A DNA stretch of 64,000 nucleotides from Caballeronia sp. SL2Y3. GTDB lineage: Bacteria > Pseudomonadota > Gammaproteobacteria > Burkholderiales > Burkholderiaceae. The translations under genes were made by a program, and so were the position numbers. The DNA lies in NCBI RefSeq assembly GCF_022879575.1, contig NZ_CP084260.1:2480001-2544000 (forward strand), in the 5' to 3' direction. Positions 1 to 9,119 of this stretch are shown here, in pieces; the stretch's first letter is position 1, and each line of letters starts with the position of its first letter. The notes under the pieces are model-generated. The model was not told the origin of the DNA. It did no database searches and saw nothing but the letters and a program-made list of their open reading frames with translations.

Positions 1-1
1 A

Positions 2-424
2 ACCGGGACGCTCTCGCAGTACGGCAAGATCGGCAGCGCGAAGCAGTGGAGTCCAACGCTGCTGTTCAAATACTTCTTCAACGCTCCTGACGCGAAATTC
101 CGGCCGTTCGCCGGCATCGGCGTGACGCGCACCTGGTTCACCGATGCCCAGATCACCAACAGCGCGTTCGAACGCACCGTGCTGCATGGTCCGACCTCCG
201 TCGATACGGATAGTTCGTGGGCGCCGGTCTTCAATCTGGGCGCTCAGTACAATTTCACACAACACTGGTTCGCGGCGTTCTCCGTGTCGTTCATTCCGTT
301 GAAGGCGACGGCCAAACTGAGCACGCAAGCGCAAACGCCTGTCGGCACGCTCAACGTGCAGTCGCAGGCGAAGATCACCATCAATCCGATCGTGACGTAT
401 CTGCGCGTCGGCTATCGTTTCTGA
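2..424 (+). CDS. OmpW-family outer membrane protein, C-terminal part (5' end outside window)
   Basis: The frame is open from base 2, so the gene starts before the window; the visible 140 residues are its C-terminal part. The stretch SPTLLFKYFF followed by FRPFAGIGVTRTWF is typical of OmpW proteins, which form small eight-stranded beta barrels in the outer membrane. The protein ends in aromatic Phe (VGYRF), the usual terminal signal for BAM-dependent barrel insertion. Alternating hydrophobic residues in the last 60 residues fit beta strands. Substrate cannot be deduced; OmpW relatives are linked to passage of small hydrophobic molecules. Family call is by motif recognition. Confidence 0.8.
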   Translation, partial: TGTLSQYGKIGSAKQWSPTLLFKYFFNAPDAKFRPFAGIGVTRTWFTDAQITNSAFERTVLHGPTSVDTDSSWAPVFNLGAQYNFTQHWFAAFSVSFIPLKATAKLSTQAQTPVGTLNVQSQAKITINPIVTYLRVGYRF

Positions 425-660
425 TCGCTGATCCAGCGTCGCTATGCAGTCCGAACGCCGTCGTGTGATCAGCATGACGGCGTTTCCTTTACACGCGCCT
501 TGTAAATGTGACTTGCGCGGCGGCGCATGCCATGCAGTAATTACGGGTCGACGGCCTGTGCATCGCACGATGACACCGGCATTCAATTTGCTCAATGGCA
601 CTTTCCGCCGCGAAAGCGGAGTGTCACCCATCCACGATTCATCCATCGACGGAGCGAACA

Positions 661-1037
661 TGAACGCACTGCCTAACACGCGAGACGCCATCGGAGATTC
701 ATGGAACAGCACGAGCCGCCGCGCACGCCGCATGGCGCGCCACGGCCGCGAGGCTGCGCACGATATCGGCACTGAACTGCGCGCGCTGCTTTCCGAACTC
801 GAAGAGACCTTGAGCGAAGGCGCTTCTGCCGATGCCGCCAGGCTGCGCGCGAGCATTAGTGACCAGGTGGACGCGGCCCGCGCCCGTCTGAACGACTCGC
901 AGGCGGCAGTGCGCGAGCGCGCCGCCGCGGTCATGGACGACGCCGACGCTTACTTGCGCGACAGGCCGTGGCGAACCATCGCGCTGGTCGGCGGTCTCGC
1001 GTTGCTCGCGGGCGTGCTGCTGGCGCGCGCGCGCTGA
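661..1037 (+). CDS. DUF883 (ElaB/YqjD-type) small membrane-anchored protein
   Basis: The product has 125 residues. The N-terminal 95 residues are charged and alanine-rich and look like a long amphipathic helix or coiled coil, with no cysteine. Residues from about 105 form one hydrophobic segment ending in ARAR, the tail-anchor layout of the ElaB/YqjD/YgaM (DUF883) family. E. coli YqjD binds ribosomes at the inner membrane in stationary phase; whether this protein does so is inference. The start at 661 follows GGAG at 7 bases and is preferred over an in-frame ATG at 444, whose extension is unlike the family. The gene stands alone and converges on ugpQ. Confidence 0.8.
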
Positions 1038-1064
1038 CGCTTCTCGGCCCGGTTCTCTGCCCGG

Positions 1065-1811
1065 CTAGCTGTCCAAGAAGTCCGCGCCGATGATGTCGAT
1101 GCGGTCCGTGCAGATCGCATCGACGCCCCATCGCGCGAGCAGGCGCGCCCGCTGCGGATCGTTCACCGTGTAGGCGAGCACGCGCAGGCCCGCGTCGCGG
1201 ATGTCGCGCACGAGCGTTTCGTCGAGCGAACGATGGTCCGCATGCAGCGAGACGCACGCGAGCGCCGCGGTCTGCTCGCGCCAGTCCGCCGGCACGCGCT
1301 CGTACAACATGCCGCGCGGCAGATCGGGCGCGGCGTCGCGCGCGGCTTCCAGCGCCTCGAACGAAAACGATGACAGCAGCGGCGCGGGCTCCGCGCCATT
1401 CCAAAGACGCGCCGTCTCGCGCGCGACCAGTTCACCTGTTGCGACCTCGCGCCCCGGACACGACTTGATCTCCACGTTCGCCGCGAGATTCAGCGACGCG
1501 CACAGCTCGCGGACTTCCGCGAGCGTCGGCATGTGCGCGCCGGCGAATTCCTCGCTGAACCACGACCCGGCGTCGAGCGCGCGCAATTGCGCATAGGGCA
1601 TCGACTTCGCCGCGCCGTGGGCGTTGGACGTGCGGTCCACGTCCTCGTCATGCAGCAGGAAGACGACGTTGTCCGCAGACAGCTTCGCATCGAATTCGAT
1701 CATCTTCAGGCCGAGACGCGCGCCCGTCCGGATGCCTTCGAGCGTGTTCTCCGGTGCGAGCTTGCCGCCGCCGCGATGCGCGACGATAGCGGGATACGGC
1801 CAGGTTCTCAT
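1065..1811 (-). CDS. ugpQ: Glycerophosphodiester phosphodiesterase
   Basis: Cytoplasmic GDPD-family enzyme of 248 residues that hydrolyses glycerophosphodiesters to glycerol-3-phosphate and an alcohol. The catalytic signature is visible near the N terminus: AHRGGG (residues 11-16), PENTLEG, EFDAKLSAD and the HDEDVDRT block, which supply the metal ligands and the general acid/base histidines of the TIM barrel. It is the last gene of the ugp operon, as in E. coli. The ATG at 1811 has GAGGAG just upstream; a TTG 15 bases earlier is in frame but lacks spacing for a ribosome site. The ugpC stop lies 11 bases upstream, so translation is probably coupled. Confidence 0.93.
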   Translation of the reverse strand: MRTWPYPAIVAHRGGGKLAPENTLEGIRTGARLGLKMIEFDAKLSADNVVFLLHDEDVDRTSNAHGAAKSMPYAQLRALDAGSWFSEEFAGAHMPTLAEVRELCASLNLAANVEIKSCPGREVATGELVARETARLWNGAEPAPLLSSFSFEALEAARDAAPDLPRGMLYERVPADWREQTAALACVSLHADHRSLDETLVRDIRDAGLRVLAYTVNDPQRARLLARWGVDAICTDRIDIIGADFLDS

Positions 1812-1822
1812 CGCGGTTCTCC

Positions 1823-2908
1823 TCAATTGGCGCGCAATCCGGTCGCCGGATCGAAAAAGTGCAGTTGCCGCGCCGGCACCGAAACCAGCAGCTTTTCGCC
1901 CCGCTGCGGCCGATGCGCATGCGGCAAGCGCGCCGCCACGTCATGCTTGCCCCACTTGCCATGCGCGAGATTGTCCGCGCCGAGCAATTCGGCCGAATCG
2001 ACGTCGAGCGTGGCGCTAGCCGTTTCGATATAGCCGGGCGTCATGTGCTCCGGGCGAATGCCCATGATCCACTCGCGCCCGCACATGTCGCGCGTCAATC
2101 CGTGCGCACCCGCAACCGGCAGCTTCGGCCCGCCGTGCGCTACTTCGAACACCGAACCATCTTCCGACAAGCGGCCTTCGAGCAGATTCATAGCCGGCGA
2201 ACCGATGAAGCTCGCGACGAACACCGACGCGGGACGCTCGTAAACCTCGGTCGGCGCGCCGATCTGCTCCGCGCGGCCCTTGTTCATCACGATGACGCGC
2301 TGCGCGAGCGTCATGGCTTCGATCTGGTCGTGCGTCACATACAGGCTCGTGGTGGCGAGACGCGCATGCAGGCGCTGAATTTCGAGGCGCATTTGCACGC
2401 GCAGCTTGGCGTCGAGATTCGAGAGCGGCTCGTCGAAGAGAAAGACGGCCGGCTCGCGAACGATCGCGCGTCCCATTGCCACGCGCTGACGTTGCCCGCC
2501 CGACAACTCGCGCGGCTTGCGCGCAAGCAGATGTTCCAGTTCGAGGATACGCGCGGCATTCGCGACGCGGCTCTCGATGGTCGCGCGGTCCGCTCCGCCG
2601 ATCTTCAGCGCATAGGCCATATTCTGCGCCACGCTCATGTGCGGATAAAGTGCGTAATTCTGAAAGACCATCGCGATATCGCGATCCTTCGGCTCCAGCT
2701 TGTTCACCACGCGCCCGCCGATCTCGATCGTGCCGTCCGATACGCTTTCGAGACCCGCGACCATGCGCAGAAGCGTCGACTTGCCGCAACCCGAAGGCCC
2801 GACCATCACGACGAACTCGCCGTCGTTCACCGCCACGTCGATGCCATGCAGTACGTACTGCTTGCCGTCGTAAGTCTTCTTGACGCCCTGTAGTGTCAGT
2901 GCAGCCAT
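1823..2908 (-). CDS. ugpC: sn-glycerol-3-phosphate ABC transporter ATP-binding protein
   Basis: ATPase of 361 residues, the usual size for the MalK/UgpC group. Walker A GPSGCGKST lies at residues 37-45, the signature LSGGQ at 135-139, Walker B FLFDEP at 156-161 and the switch histidine at 193 (VTHDQ). The C-terminal third has the OB-fold/MOP regulatory domain with the conserved GIRPEH motif. It powers import through UgpA-UgpE at the inner membrane. Neighbouring ugpE and ugpQ identify the substrate; the ATPase sequence alone would not separate it from other sugar importers. Confidence 0.95.
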   Translation of the reverse strand: MAALTLQGVKKTYDGKQYVLHGIDVAVNDGEFVVMVGPSGCGKSTLLRMVAGLESVSDGTIEIGGRVVNKLEPKDRDIAMVFQNYALYPHMSVAQNMAYALKIGGADRATIESRVANAARILELEHLLARKPRELSGGQRQRVAMGRAIVREPAVFLFDEPLSNLDAKLRVQMRLEIQRLHARLATTSLYVTHDQIEAMTLAQRVIVMNKGRAEQIGAPTEVYERPASVFVASFIGSPAMNLLEGRLSEDGSVFEVAHGGPKLPVAGAHGLTRDMCGREWIMGIRPEHMTPGYIETASATLDVDSAELLGADNLAHGKWGKHDVAARLPHAHRPQRGEKLLVSVPARQLHFFDPATGLRAN

Positions 2909-2926
2909 TGAACCCGGTTCTCCTTA

Positions 2927-3772
2927 TTATTTTTCCGCATCGACGAGGCCGCGCACGAACCACCGCTGCATCGTCAACACGACCGCGAGCGGCGGCAGCA
3001 TGGCGAGCAGCGTCGCGCTCATCACGAGATGCCACTCGGTCGCCGTATCGCCCGAGGCGATCATGCTCTTGATGCCGACCACCGCCGTTTGCAGCGACTG
3101 CTCGTTGGTGATGAGAATGGGCCAGAGATACTGGTTCCAGCCATAGATGAACGTGATGACGAACAGCGCCGCAATATTCGTCTTCGAAAGCGGCAGCACC
3201 ACGTCCCAGAAAAAGCGCAGCGGCCCCGCGCCGTCGATGCGCGCCGCTTCCATCAGTTCGTCGGGCAGCGTCATGAAGAACTGGCGGAACAGGAACGTGG
3301 CCGTCGCCGAGGCGATGAGCGGCAGCGTGAGGCCCGCGTAAGTGTTGGCGAGATGCATCGACGAAACGACCTGCACCGTCGGAAAGATGCGCACTTCCAC
3401 TGGCAGCATCAGCGTGACGAAGATCAGCCAGAACGCGAGGTTCTTCAACGGAAAGCGGAAGAACACGATGGCATACGCCGAAATGATGGACACCGCGATC
3501 TTGCCGATGGAGATGACGAGCGCCATCACGAGACTGTTGACGAGCATGCGTCCGAACGGCGCGGCGGCGTTGCCGCTGCCGTGCGTCCAGATGTGCGCGA
3601 CGTTTTCGAAGAGATGCGTGCTCGGGATGAGCGAAAGGGGCACGGTAAAGACTTCCTTCGCGCTCATCGAGGCCGCGCAGAACGCGACGTAGACCGGAAA
3701 CACGACCAGCGCGACGCCGAGTATCAGCACCGCATGACAGAAGATATCGAAGCCGCGGCGATTCTCGATCAT
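2927..3772 (-). CDS. ugpE: sn-glycerol-3-phosphate ABC transporter permease UgpE
   Basis: Permease of 281 residues with about six hydrophobic segments. The cytoplasmic EAA loop that docks on the ATPase reads [18 protein letters not shown], followed by LPL. The start at 3772 overlaps the ugpA stop in an ATGA junction, which indicates translational coupling. The frame stays open upstream to 4567, but that extension lies antisense-like inside ugpA and has no membrane-protein character, so it was discarded. UgpE and UgpA form the heterodimeric channel. Confidence 0.94.
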   Translation of the reverse strand: MIENRRGFDIFCHAVLILGVALVVFPVYVAFCAASMSAKEVFTVPLSLIPSTHLFENVAHIWTHGSGNAAAPFGRMLVNSLVMALVISIGKIAVSIISAYAIVFFRFPLKNLAFWLIFVTLMLPVEVRIFPTVQVVSSMHLANTYAGLTLPLIASATATFLFRQFFMTLPDELMEAARIDGAGPLRFFWDVVLPLSKTNIAALFVITFIYGWNQYLWPILITNEQSLQTAVVGIKSMIASGDTATEWHLVMSATLLAMLPPLAVVLTMQRWFVRGLVDAEK

Positions 3773-4653
3773 GAATATTGCACCCTGCGTTCGACGAAAC
3801 GGAACTGCACGATGGTGAGCGCCACGACGATCACCATCAGCACGACGGACTGCGCGCCCGAACTCCCGATGTCGAGGCCCTGAAAGCCTTCCGCGAAGAT
3901 CTTGTAGATGAGCGTCTTGGTCGATTGCGCGGGACCGCCGCCCGTCGCGGCGTCGATGACGGGGAACGTATCGAAGAACGCGTAGACCAGATTGACGACG
4001 ACCAGGAAGAACGTCGTCGGCGACAGGAGCGGCAGCGCAATGCCGAAGAAACGTCGCACGGGACCGGCGCCGTCGATGGCGGCGGCTTCGATCAGCGATT
4101 GCGGAATCGCCTGAAGCCCGGCGTAGAAGAACAGGAAGTTGTAGCTGACCTGTTTCCAGACGGACGCGAGCACGACGAGAAACATGGCCTGCGTGCCATT
4201 GAGCGCGTGATTCCAGACGATGCCCTTTTTCGCGAGCGCATACGTCACGAGCCCGATGCTTGGATTGAACAGGAACGACCACAGCACCGCAGCGATGGCC
4301 GGCGCGACCGCATACGGCCAGATGAGCAGCGTTTGGTACGCCTTCGCGCCGCGCGTCACGCGATCCGCGCAGGCTGCGAGGACGAGCGATATCACGAGGC
4401 CCGACACGGTGACGAGCGCGCAGAAAATCATCGTCGTACTGAACGACGAAAGATAGAGCGGGTCCGCGAAAAGCTGCCTGAAGTTCGCGAACCCGACGAA
4501 TTCGCTCGATGTGCCGAATGCGTCCTGACTTTGCGTGGCCTGCCAGAGCGCCTCGCCCGCCGGCCACAGAAAGAAGAGCGCCGTGATGGCGAGCTGCGGC
4601 GCGACCAGCAGATACGGCAAGACGCTCGTGTCGAAACGAGACCGTTTTTCCAT
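3769..4653 (-). CDS. ugpA: sn-glycerol-3-phosphate ABC transporter permease UgpA
   Basis: Inner-membrane permease of 294 residues. The N-terminal region [20 protein letters not shown] matches the first membrane helix of UgpA, and the EAA loop reads [15 protein letters not shown]. Three close starts exist: TTG 4668, ATG 4659 and ATG 4653. The AAGGA sequence is 7 bases from 4653 but almost touches 4659, so 4653 was chosen; the choice changes only 2-5 residues. The gene follows ugpB after a 60-base spacer containing a GC-rich hairpin. Confidence 0.94.
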   Translation of the reverse strand: MEKRSRFDTSVLPYLLVAPQLAITALFFLWPAGEALWQATQSQDAFGTSSEFVGFANFRQLFADPLYLSSFSTTMIFCALVTVSGLVISLVLAACADRVTRGAKAYQTLLIWPYAVAPAIAAVLWSFLFNPSIGLVTYALAKKGIVWNHALNGTQAMFLVVLASVWKQVSYNFLFFYAGLQAIPQSLIEAAAIDGAGPVRRFFGIALPLLSPTTFFLVVVNLVYAFFDTFPVIDAATGGGPAQSTKTLIYKIFAEGFQGLDIGSSGAQSVVLMVIVVALTIVQFRFVERRVQYS

Positions 4654-4666
4654 TGACATGTCCTTC

Positions 4667-4696
4667 AAGCGCGCCCGCGCGATTCGCGGGCGCTTG
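4667..4696 (-). promoter_or_regulatory. GC-rich intergenic hairpin between ugpB and ugpA
   Basis: The spacer holds an inverted repeat built on AAGCGC/GCGCTT and CCCGCG/CGCGGG with one bulged base and a five-base loop. It has no U-tract in the minus direction, so it is unlikely to be a full terminator. In binding-protein-dependent transport operons such hairpins commonly protect the upstream binding-protein mRNA from 3' decay and keep it in excess over the permease; that role here is inferred. Confidence 0.5.
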
Positions 4697-4713
4697 AGCG
4701 TCGCGCGTCTCGT

Positions 4714-6039
4714 TCAGCCGCCGCTTTTCTCGAAGCGGCGCAGAAGTTCGTCGCCGCGCTGCACGGAAGAATCGAGCGCCTGCTGCGGCGTCTTCTTGCC
4801 GGCCCAGACTTGCTCCAGTTCCTCATCGACGACCGTGCGGATCTGCGGCATGTTGCCGAGGCGCAAGCCCTTCGTGTAGGCAAGCGGCGGCTTGTTCAAC
4901 ATCTGTTTGATGGCGATGTCCGCGCCCGGGTTCTTGTCGTAGAAGCCCTGCTTCTGCGTGAGTTCGTAGGCGGCAGTCGTCACCGGCAGATAACCCGTGT
5001 CCTGATGCCACTTCGCCGCGACCTTCGGCGACGAAAGATACGCGAGGAACTTCGCGACGCCCTTGTACAACGCCGGGTCCTTGCCCGAGAGCACCCACAG
5101 ACTCGCGCCGCCGATAATCGCGTTCTGCGGCGCGCCCTTCACGCTCGCGTCGTACGGCATCATGCCGACGCCGTATTCGAACTTCGCATACTTCTGGATG
5201 GTCGCCCGCGATCCCGACGAATTCGTGATGATCCCGCAGTCGCCGCTATAGAACTTTGAGACCGGCTCGTCCTTGCGGCCGACATAGGTGAAGGAGCCGT
5301 CCTTCGCCATGTTCTGAAGGAACTGGATGTGCGCGACCTGCAGCGGCTTGTTGAATTCGAGCGTGGCGTCGAGACCATCGAAGCCGTTGTTCTTGGATGC
5401 GAACGGCGCGGCGTGCCACGCGCTGTAGTTCTCGAGATGAATCCAGCTCTGCCAGCCGGACGAATACCCGCACGAGTAGCCCGCGGCCTTCAGCTTTTTC
5501 GCATCGGCTTCGACATCGGCCCAGGTCTTCGGCGGCTGATTCGGGTCGAGGCCCGCCTTCTTGAACGCGTCCTTGTTGTAGTAGAGGACCGGCGTGGAAC
5601 TGTTGAACGGCATCGAGATGAGATGCCCGGTCTTCGCGTCGCTGTAATAGCCGGAGATGGTCGGCACGAACGCTTTCTCGTCGAGCGGCACGCCCGCCTG
5701 CTTGAAGACGTCGTAGACCGGAAGCACAGCCTTCTTCGCCTGCATCATCGTGGCGGTGCCGACTTCATAGACTTGCAGGATCGCGGGCGCGTTGCCGCTG
5801 CGATAGGCCGCGATGCCCGCCGCGAGCGTCTGGTCATACGTGCCCTTGAACACCGGCACGATCTTGTAGTCGCTCTGCGATGCATTGAAGTCGTTGGCGA
5901 TGTCGTTCACGCGCTCGCCGAGGGCGGCTTCCATCGCGTGCCAGAACTGGATTTCCGTCGCGGCCTGAGCCGCCGTGCTAGCGCCGAAAGCCAGAATGGC
6001 CGCGGCCGAGAGGGAACGGAACGAGGGCATGCATCGCAT
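4714..6039 (-). CDS. ugpB: sn-glycerol-3-phosphate periplasmic binding protein
   Basis: Extracytoplasmic solute-binding protein of 441 residues, close to E. coli UgpB (438). Residues 1-26 are a Sec signal peptide ending STAAQA before [10 protein letters not shown], the canonical mature start. The region [20 protein letters not shown] is the conserved hinge motif of family 1 binding proteins, and GASLWV and DTGYLPV are typical of UgpB. The ATG at 6039 has GGAGA nine bases upstream. It is the first ugp gene but lies only 47 bases after dgt, with no strong terminator or recognisable Pho box in that gap. Confidence 0.94.
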   Translation of the reverse strand: MRCMPSFRSLSAAAILAFGASTAAQAATEIQFWHAMEAALGERVNDIANDFNASQSDYKIVPVFKGTYDQTLAAGIAAYRSGNAPAILQVYEVGTATMMQAKKAVLPVYDVFKQAGVPLDEKAFVPTISGYYSDAKTGHLISMPFNSSTPVLYYNKDAFKKAGLDPNQPPKTWADVEADAKKLKAAGYSCGYSSGWQSWIHLENYSAWHAAPFASKNNGFDGLDATLEFNKPLQVAHIQFLQNMAKDGSFTYVGRKDEPVSKFYSGDCGIITNSSGSRATIQKYAKFEYGVGMMPYDASVKGAPQNAIIGGASLWVLSGKDPALYKGVAKFLAYLSSPKVAAKWHQDTGYLPVTTAAYELTQKQGFYDKNPGADIAIKQMLNKPPLAYTKGLRLGNMPQIRTVVDEELEQVWAGKKTPQQALDSSVQRGDELLRRFEKSGG

Positions 6040-6086
6040 CGAGTGAGTCTCCGGTTGTCGAACGTCTGCGCGTGAAACGCGCGATG

Positions 6087-7325
6087 TTAGTTGTTGTCGA
6101 TGACAAACAGGCGTTGATACTCTTTCAGCGCGTACCGATCCGTCATGCCCGCAATGTAATGCGCGATGAGCCGCGCCTGCGTGCTGTTGTGACTGGGCGC
6201 GGCCGGATCGTTCGCCGACTCCTCCGCTGCCGCAACACGCGCCTGATACGCTGGCGGCAGAAGGCGCGGATCGTCGGTGAAGGCGTCGAAGAGACCGGTC
6301 ACGACGCGCCTTGCCTTATTGGCCATGCGCATGACGCGATAATGCCGGTACAGGTTCTTGAACAGGAAACGCTTCAGCGTGGCGGCTTGCGCGGCGACTT
6401 CGTCGCTATGGGCGACGAGCGGCGGCGCATTGCGCACGTCGTCGAGCGAGGCGGGCGCGGCGCGCGCGAGATTGCGGCTCGTGGCTTCGATCAGATCGAC
6501 AATCAGCGTGTTGATGATCCGCCGAATGGTCTCGTGAATCAGCCTGCGCCCCTCGATGGCGGGAAACTCCGCGCGAGCCGCTTCGAAATGCGTGTGCCAC
6601 AAGCTCACTTCCGCCAGCTGGTCGAGCGTGATGAGGCCGGAGCGCAGGCCGTCGTCCACGTCGTGATTGTTGTACGCGATTTCATCGGCGACATTCGCGA
6701 TCTGCGCTTCGAGCGAAGGCTGTTTGCCCGTGAGGAACCGCTCGCCGAGATCGCCGAGTTGCCGCGCATTCTCGCGCGAGCAATGCTTGAGGATGCCTTC
6801 GCGCGTTTCGAAGCACAGGTTCAGGCCGTTGAACGCGCCGTAGTGCTCTTCGAGTTGATCGACGACCGCGAGGCTCTGCAGATTGTGTTCGAAGCCGCCA
6901 TGACCGCGCATGCATTCGTTGAGCGCGTCCTGGCCGGCGTGACCGAACGGCGTATGACCGAGATCGTGCGCGAGCGAAATCGCTTCGACCAGATCTTCGT
7001 TGAGCCGCAGATTGCGCGCGACCGACCGCGCAATCTGCGCGACTTCCAGACTATGCGTGAGACGCGTGCGAAAGAGGTCGCCTTCGTGATTGACGAAGAC
7101 CTGCGTTTTGTATTCGAGCCGGCGAAAGGCGGTCGAATGCACGATACGGTCGCGGTCGCGCTGAAACTCCGTGCGGGCGGCGGGCGGCGGCTCCGCATGC
7201 CGGCGCCCGCGCGACAACGCCGACCGCGCCGCGTAAGGCGCCAGATGCGCTTCGAGCGCAAGCGACGAAGGCACTCCAAATCCAGCTTCTGTTTCGCTCA
7301 CCGGCGGCTCCGCTTCGTCGTGCAT
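6087..7325 (-). CDS. dgt: Deoxyguanosinetriphosphate triphosphohydrolase-like HD enzyme
   Basis: HD-superfamily enzyme of 412 residues expected to split dNTPs into deoxynucleoside and triphosphate. The metal-binding histidines and aspartates are visible in [29 protein letters not shown] and later [13 protein letters not shown]. The substrate-proximal [11 protein letters not shown] motif is present. The chosen ATG gives the family length; the frame remains open upstream into aroB, but that extension is arginine-rich shadow sequence. The ribosome site is weak. Linkage aroK-aroB-dgt is common in betaproteobacteria. Preference for dGTP over other dNTPs cannot be judged from sequence. Confidence 0.92.
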   Translation of the reverse strand: MHDEAEPPVSETEAGFGVPSSLALEAHLAPYAARSALSRGRRHAEPPPAARTEFQRDRDRIVHSTAFRRLEYKTQVFVNHEGDLFRTRLTHSLEVAQIARSVARNLRLNEDLVEAISLAHDLGHTPFGHAGQDALNECMRGHGGFEHNLQSLAVVDQLEEHYGAFNGLNLCFETREGILKHCSRENARQLGDLGERFLTGKQPSLEAQIANVADEIAYNNHDVDDGLRSGLITLDQLAEVSLWHTHFEAARAEFPAIEGRRLIHETIRRIINTLIVDLIEATSRNLARAAPASLDDVRNAPPLVAHSDEVAAQAATLKRFLFKNLYRHYRVMRMANKARRVVTGLFDAFTDDPRLLPPAYQARVAAAEESANDPAAPSHNSTQARLIAHYIAGMTDRYALKEYQRLFVIDNN

Positions 7326-7354
7326 CGTCGTGGTCCCGGCTGATGCCCGATTGA

Positions 7355-8452
7355 TCAGAGGCTGGCAGCGAGCGTCTCGCGCACGGCCTGATCGGGCGCG
7401 CCGGTGATTTCCGTCGCGCCGAAGCGGGTCAGCAGAATAAATTTGATCTCGCCGGCTTCGGCTTTCTTGTCGACTTTCATCAGGTCGATGTAGCGGTCGT
7501 CGCCGAGCTTCGGCGCGCGGACGGGCAGCTTCGCCGCTTCGATCACGCGCACGAGCCGCTTGCGCGCGGCATCGTCGAGCCTGCCGAGGCGCACGGAGAG
7601 ATCCGCTGCCATGACCATGCCGCAGCCGACGGCCTCGCCGTGCAGCCATTCGCCGTAGCCGAGGCCCGCTTCGATGGCGTGGCCGAACGTGTGACCGAAA
7701 TTGAGGATGGCGCGCTGTCCGCCCTCGCGCTCGTCCGACGCCACCACCGACGCCTTGATCTCGCACGACCGCTTGACCGCGTGCACGAGCGCCCGCTCGT
7801 CGCGGCCGTTCAAAGCGCCGATGTTCGCTTCGATCCAGTCGAAGAATTCGGCATCGGCGATTGCGCCTGTCTTGATGACTTCCGCAATACCCGCCGCCAG
7901 TTCGCGCTCAGGCAGCGTGTGCAGCGCGCCGATATCCGCGATGACCGCCTGCGGCTGGTAGAACGCGCCGATCATGTTCTTGCCGAGCGGATGATTGATG
8001 CCGGTCTTGCCGCCGACCGACGAATCCACTTGCGCGAGCAGCGTGGTCGGCACCTGGATGAACGGCACGCCGCGCATGTAGCACGCCGCCGCGAAGCCCG
8101 TCATGTCGCCGACGACGCCGCCACCCAACGCGATCAGCGTGGTCTTGCGGTCGGCACGATTCGATAGCAGCGCGTCGAAGACGATGTTGAGCGTTTCCCA
8201 GTTCTTGTGCGCTTCGCCGTCGGGCAGCACGACGGTCGTCACCTTCTTGCCGAGCGGTTCCAGCGCGGCGCGCAAGGTGTCGCCGTAGAGCGGATCGACC
8301 GTCGAATTGCTGACGATGGCGACCGACGACCCCTTGATATGCGGCGCGAAAAGCTCGGTGCGGCCGATCAGACCCGCGCCGATATGAATGGGATAGGCGC
8401 GCTCGCCCAGTTCGACGTTGACGGTGATCGTTGGGGTAATCATGGCGGACAT
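7355..8452 (-). CDS. aroB: 3-dehydroquinate synthase
   Basis: Second enzyme of the shikimate pathway; converts DAHP to 3-dehydroquinate using NAD and a divalent metal in the cytoplasm. The product has 365 residues with the NAD-binding [11 protein letters not shown], the substrate loop [14 protein letters not shown] and the metal ligands in [11 protein letters not shown] and LHGEAV. The first ATG overlaps the aroK stop by one base (TAATG), so it is translationally coupled; a second ATG at 8443 is also possible and would shorten the protein by three residues. Confidence 0.96.
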   Translation of the reverse strand: MSAMITPTITVNVELGERAYPIHIGAGLIGRTELFAPHIKGSSVAIVSNSTVDPLYGDTLRAALEPLGKKVTTVVLPDGEAHKNWETLNIVFDALLSNRADRKTTLIALGGGVVGDMTGFAAACYMRGVPFIQVPTTLLAQVDSSVGGKTGINHPLGKNMIGAFYQPQAVIADIGALHTLPERELAAGIAEVIKTGAIADAEFFDWIEANIGALNGRDERALVHAVKRSCEIKASVVASDEREGGQRAILNFGHTFGHAIEAGLGYGEWLHGEAVGCGMVMAADLSVRLGRLDDAARKRLVRVIEAAKLPVRAPKLGDDRYIDLMKVDKKAEAGEIKFILLTRFGATEITGAPDQAVRETLAASL

Positions 8453-9009
8453 TATGACTCAGCCGACTTGATGACGCCGGCCACCTCCAGTTGCATCAGG
8501 ACCATGTTGACGAGCGCGTTGACGGTCGGGCGGCCGGTTTCCACGACGAAGTGCGCGCACTCGTGATAGAGCGGGTCGCGCGTTCGGAACAGCGTTTCCA
8601 GCTTGCCGCGCGGGTCGTCTGTCTGCAGAAGCGGCCGGTTCTTGTCGCGGCGCGTGCGCTGCCAGAGATCGTGCGGATTGGCGCGCAGATAGATGACGAT
8701 GCCGCGATTCTTCAGATGTTCCCGGTTCTCGGGGCGCAGCACCGCGCCGCCGCCCGTTGCGAGCACGATGCCGCTCTTCTGCGACAACTCGTCGATGACA
8801 TTGACTTCGCGCTGACGAAACCCGCTCTCGCCTTCCAGTTCCCAGATCACCGGAATACGCGCGCCCGTGCGCGCCTCGATTTCCAGGTCCGAGTCGATGA
8901 AATCGCGCTGCAAACGGCGCGCAACCGCGCGGCCCACGGTGGTTTTACCCGCCCCCATGAGTCCGACGAAAAAAATGTTCGCGTTCGCGTGCCCTTCCTG
9001 CAACGTCAA
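8452..9009 (-). CDS. aroK: Shikimate kinase
   Basis: Kinase of 185 residues that phosphorylates shikimate at the 3-hydroxyl. Walker [10 protein letters not shown] is at residues 16-24, the shikimate-binding DSD at 39-41, and the [10 protein letters not shown] and RDKNRPLL (lid) segments are present. Pairing with aroB gives two consecutive-pathway enzymes in one transcript. The 110-base region upstream up to pilQ shows no convincing promoter, so it may be read through from the pilus genes or have a weak promoter I cannot recognise. Confidence 0.95.
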   Translation of the reverse strand: MTLQEGHANANIFFVGLMGAGKTTVGRAVARRLQRDFIDSDLEIEARTGARIPVIWELEGESGFRQREVNVIDELSQKSGIVLATGGGAVLRPENREHLKNRGIVIYLRANPHDLWQRTRRDKNRPLLQTDDPRGKLETLFRTRDPLYHECAHFVVETGRPTVNALVNMVLMQLEVAGVIKSAES

Positions 9010-9119
9010 TCCTTTACGGTATCGAATTTGTTCGTGCGGCAGCTTAAGGGCAAACCGCCCGCTTTGTCGAGTCGCGCCCGCCGCGCCGATTTGCCCCGCA
9101 CCCGGCCATCGGCGAGCCC

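Noticed and set aside
3773..4567. N-terminal extension of ugpE to a 546-residue protein
   Set aside because: The extension overlaps ugpA in another frame and lacks membrane segments; the ATGA junction gives the normal start.
7326..7766. N-terminal extension of dgt into aroB
   Set aside because: The added residues are arginine-rich and unlike the family; they are a shadow of aroB.
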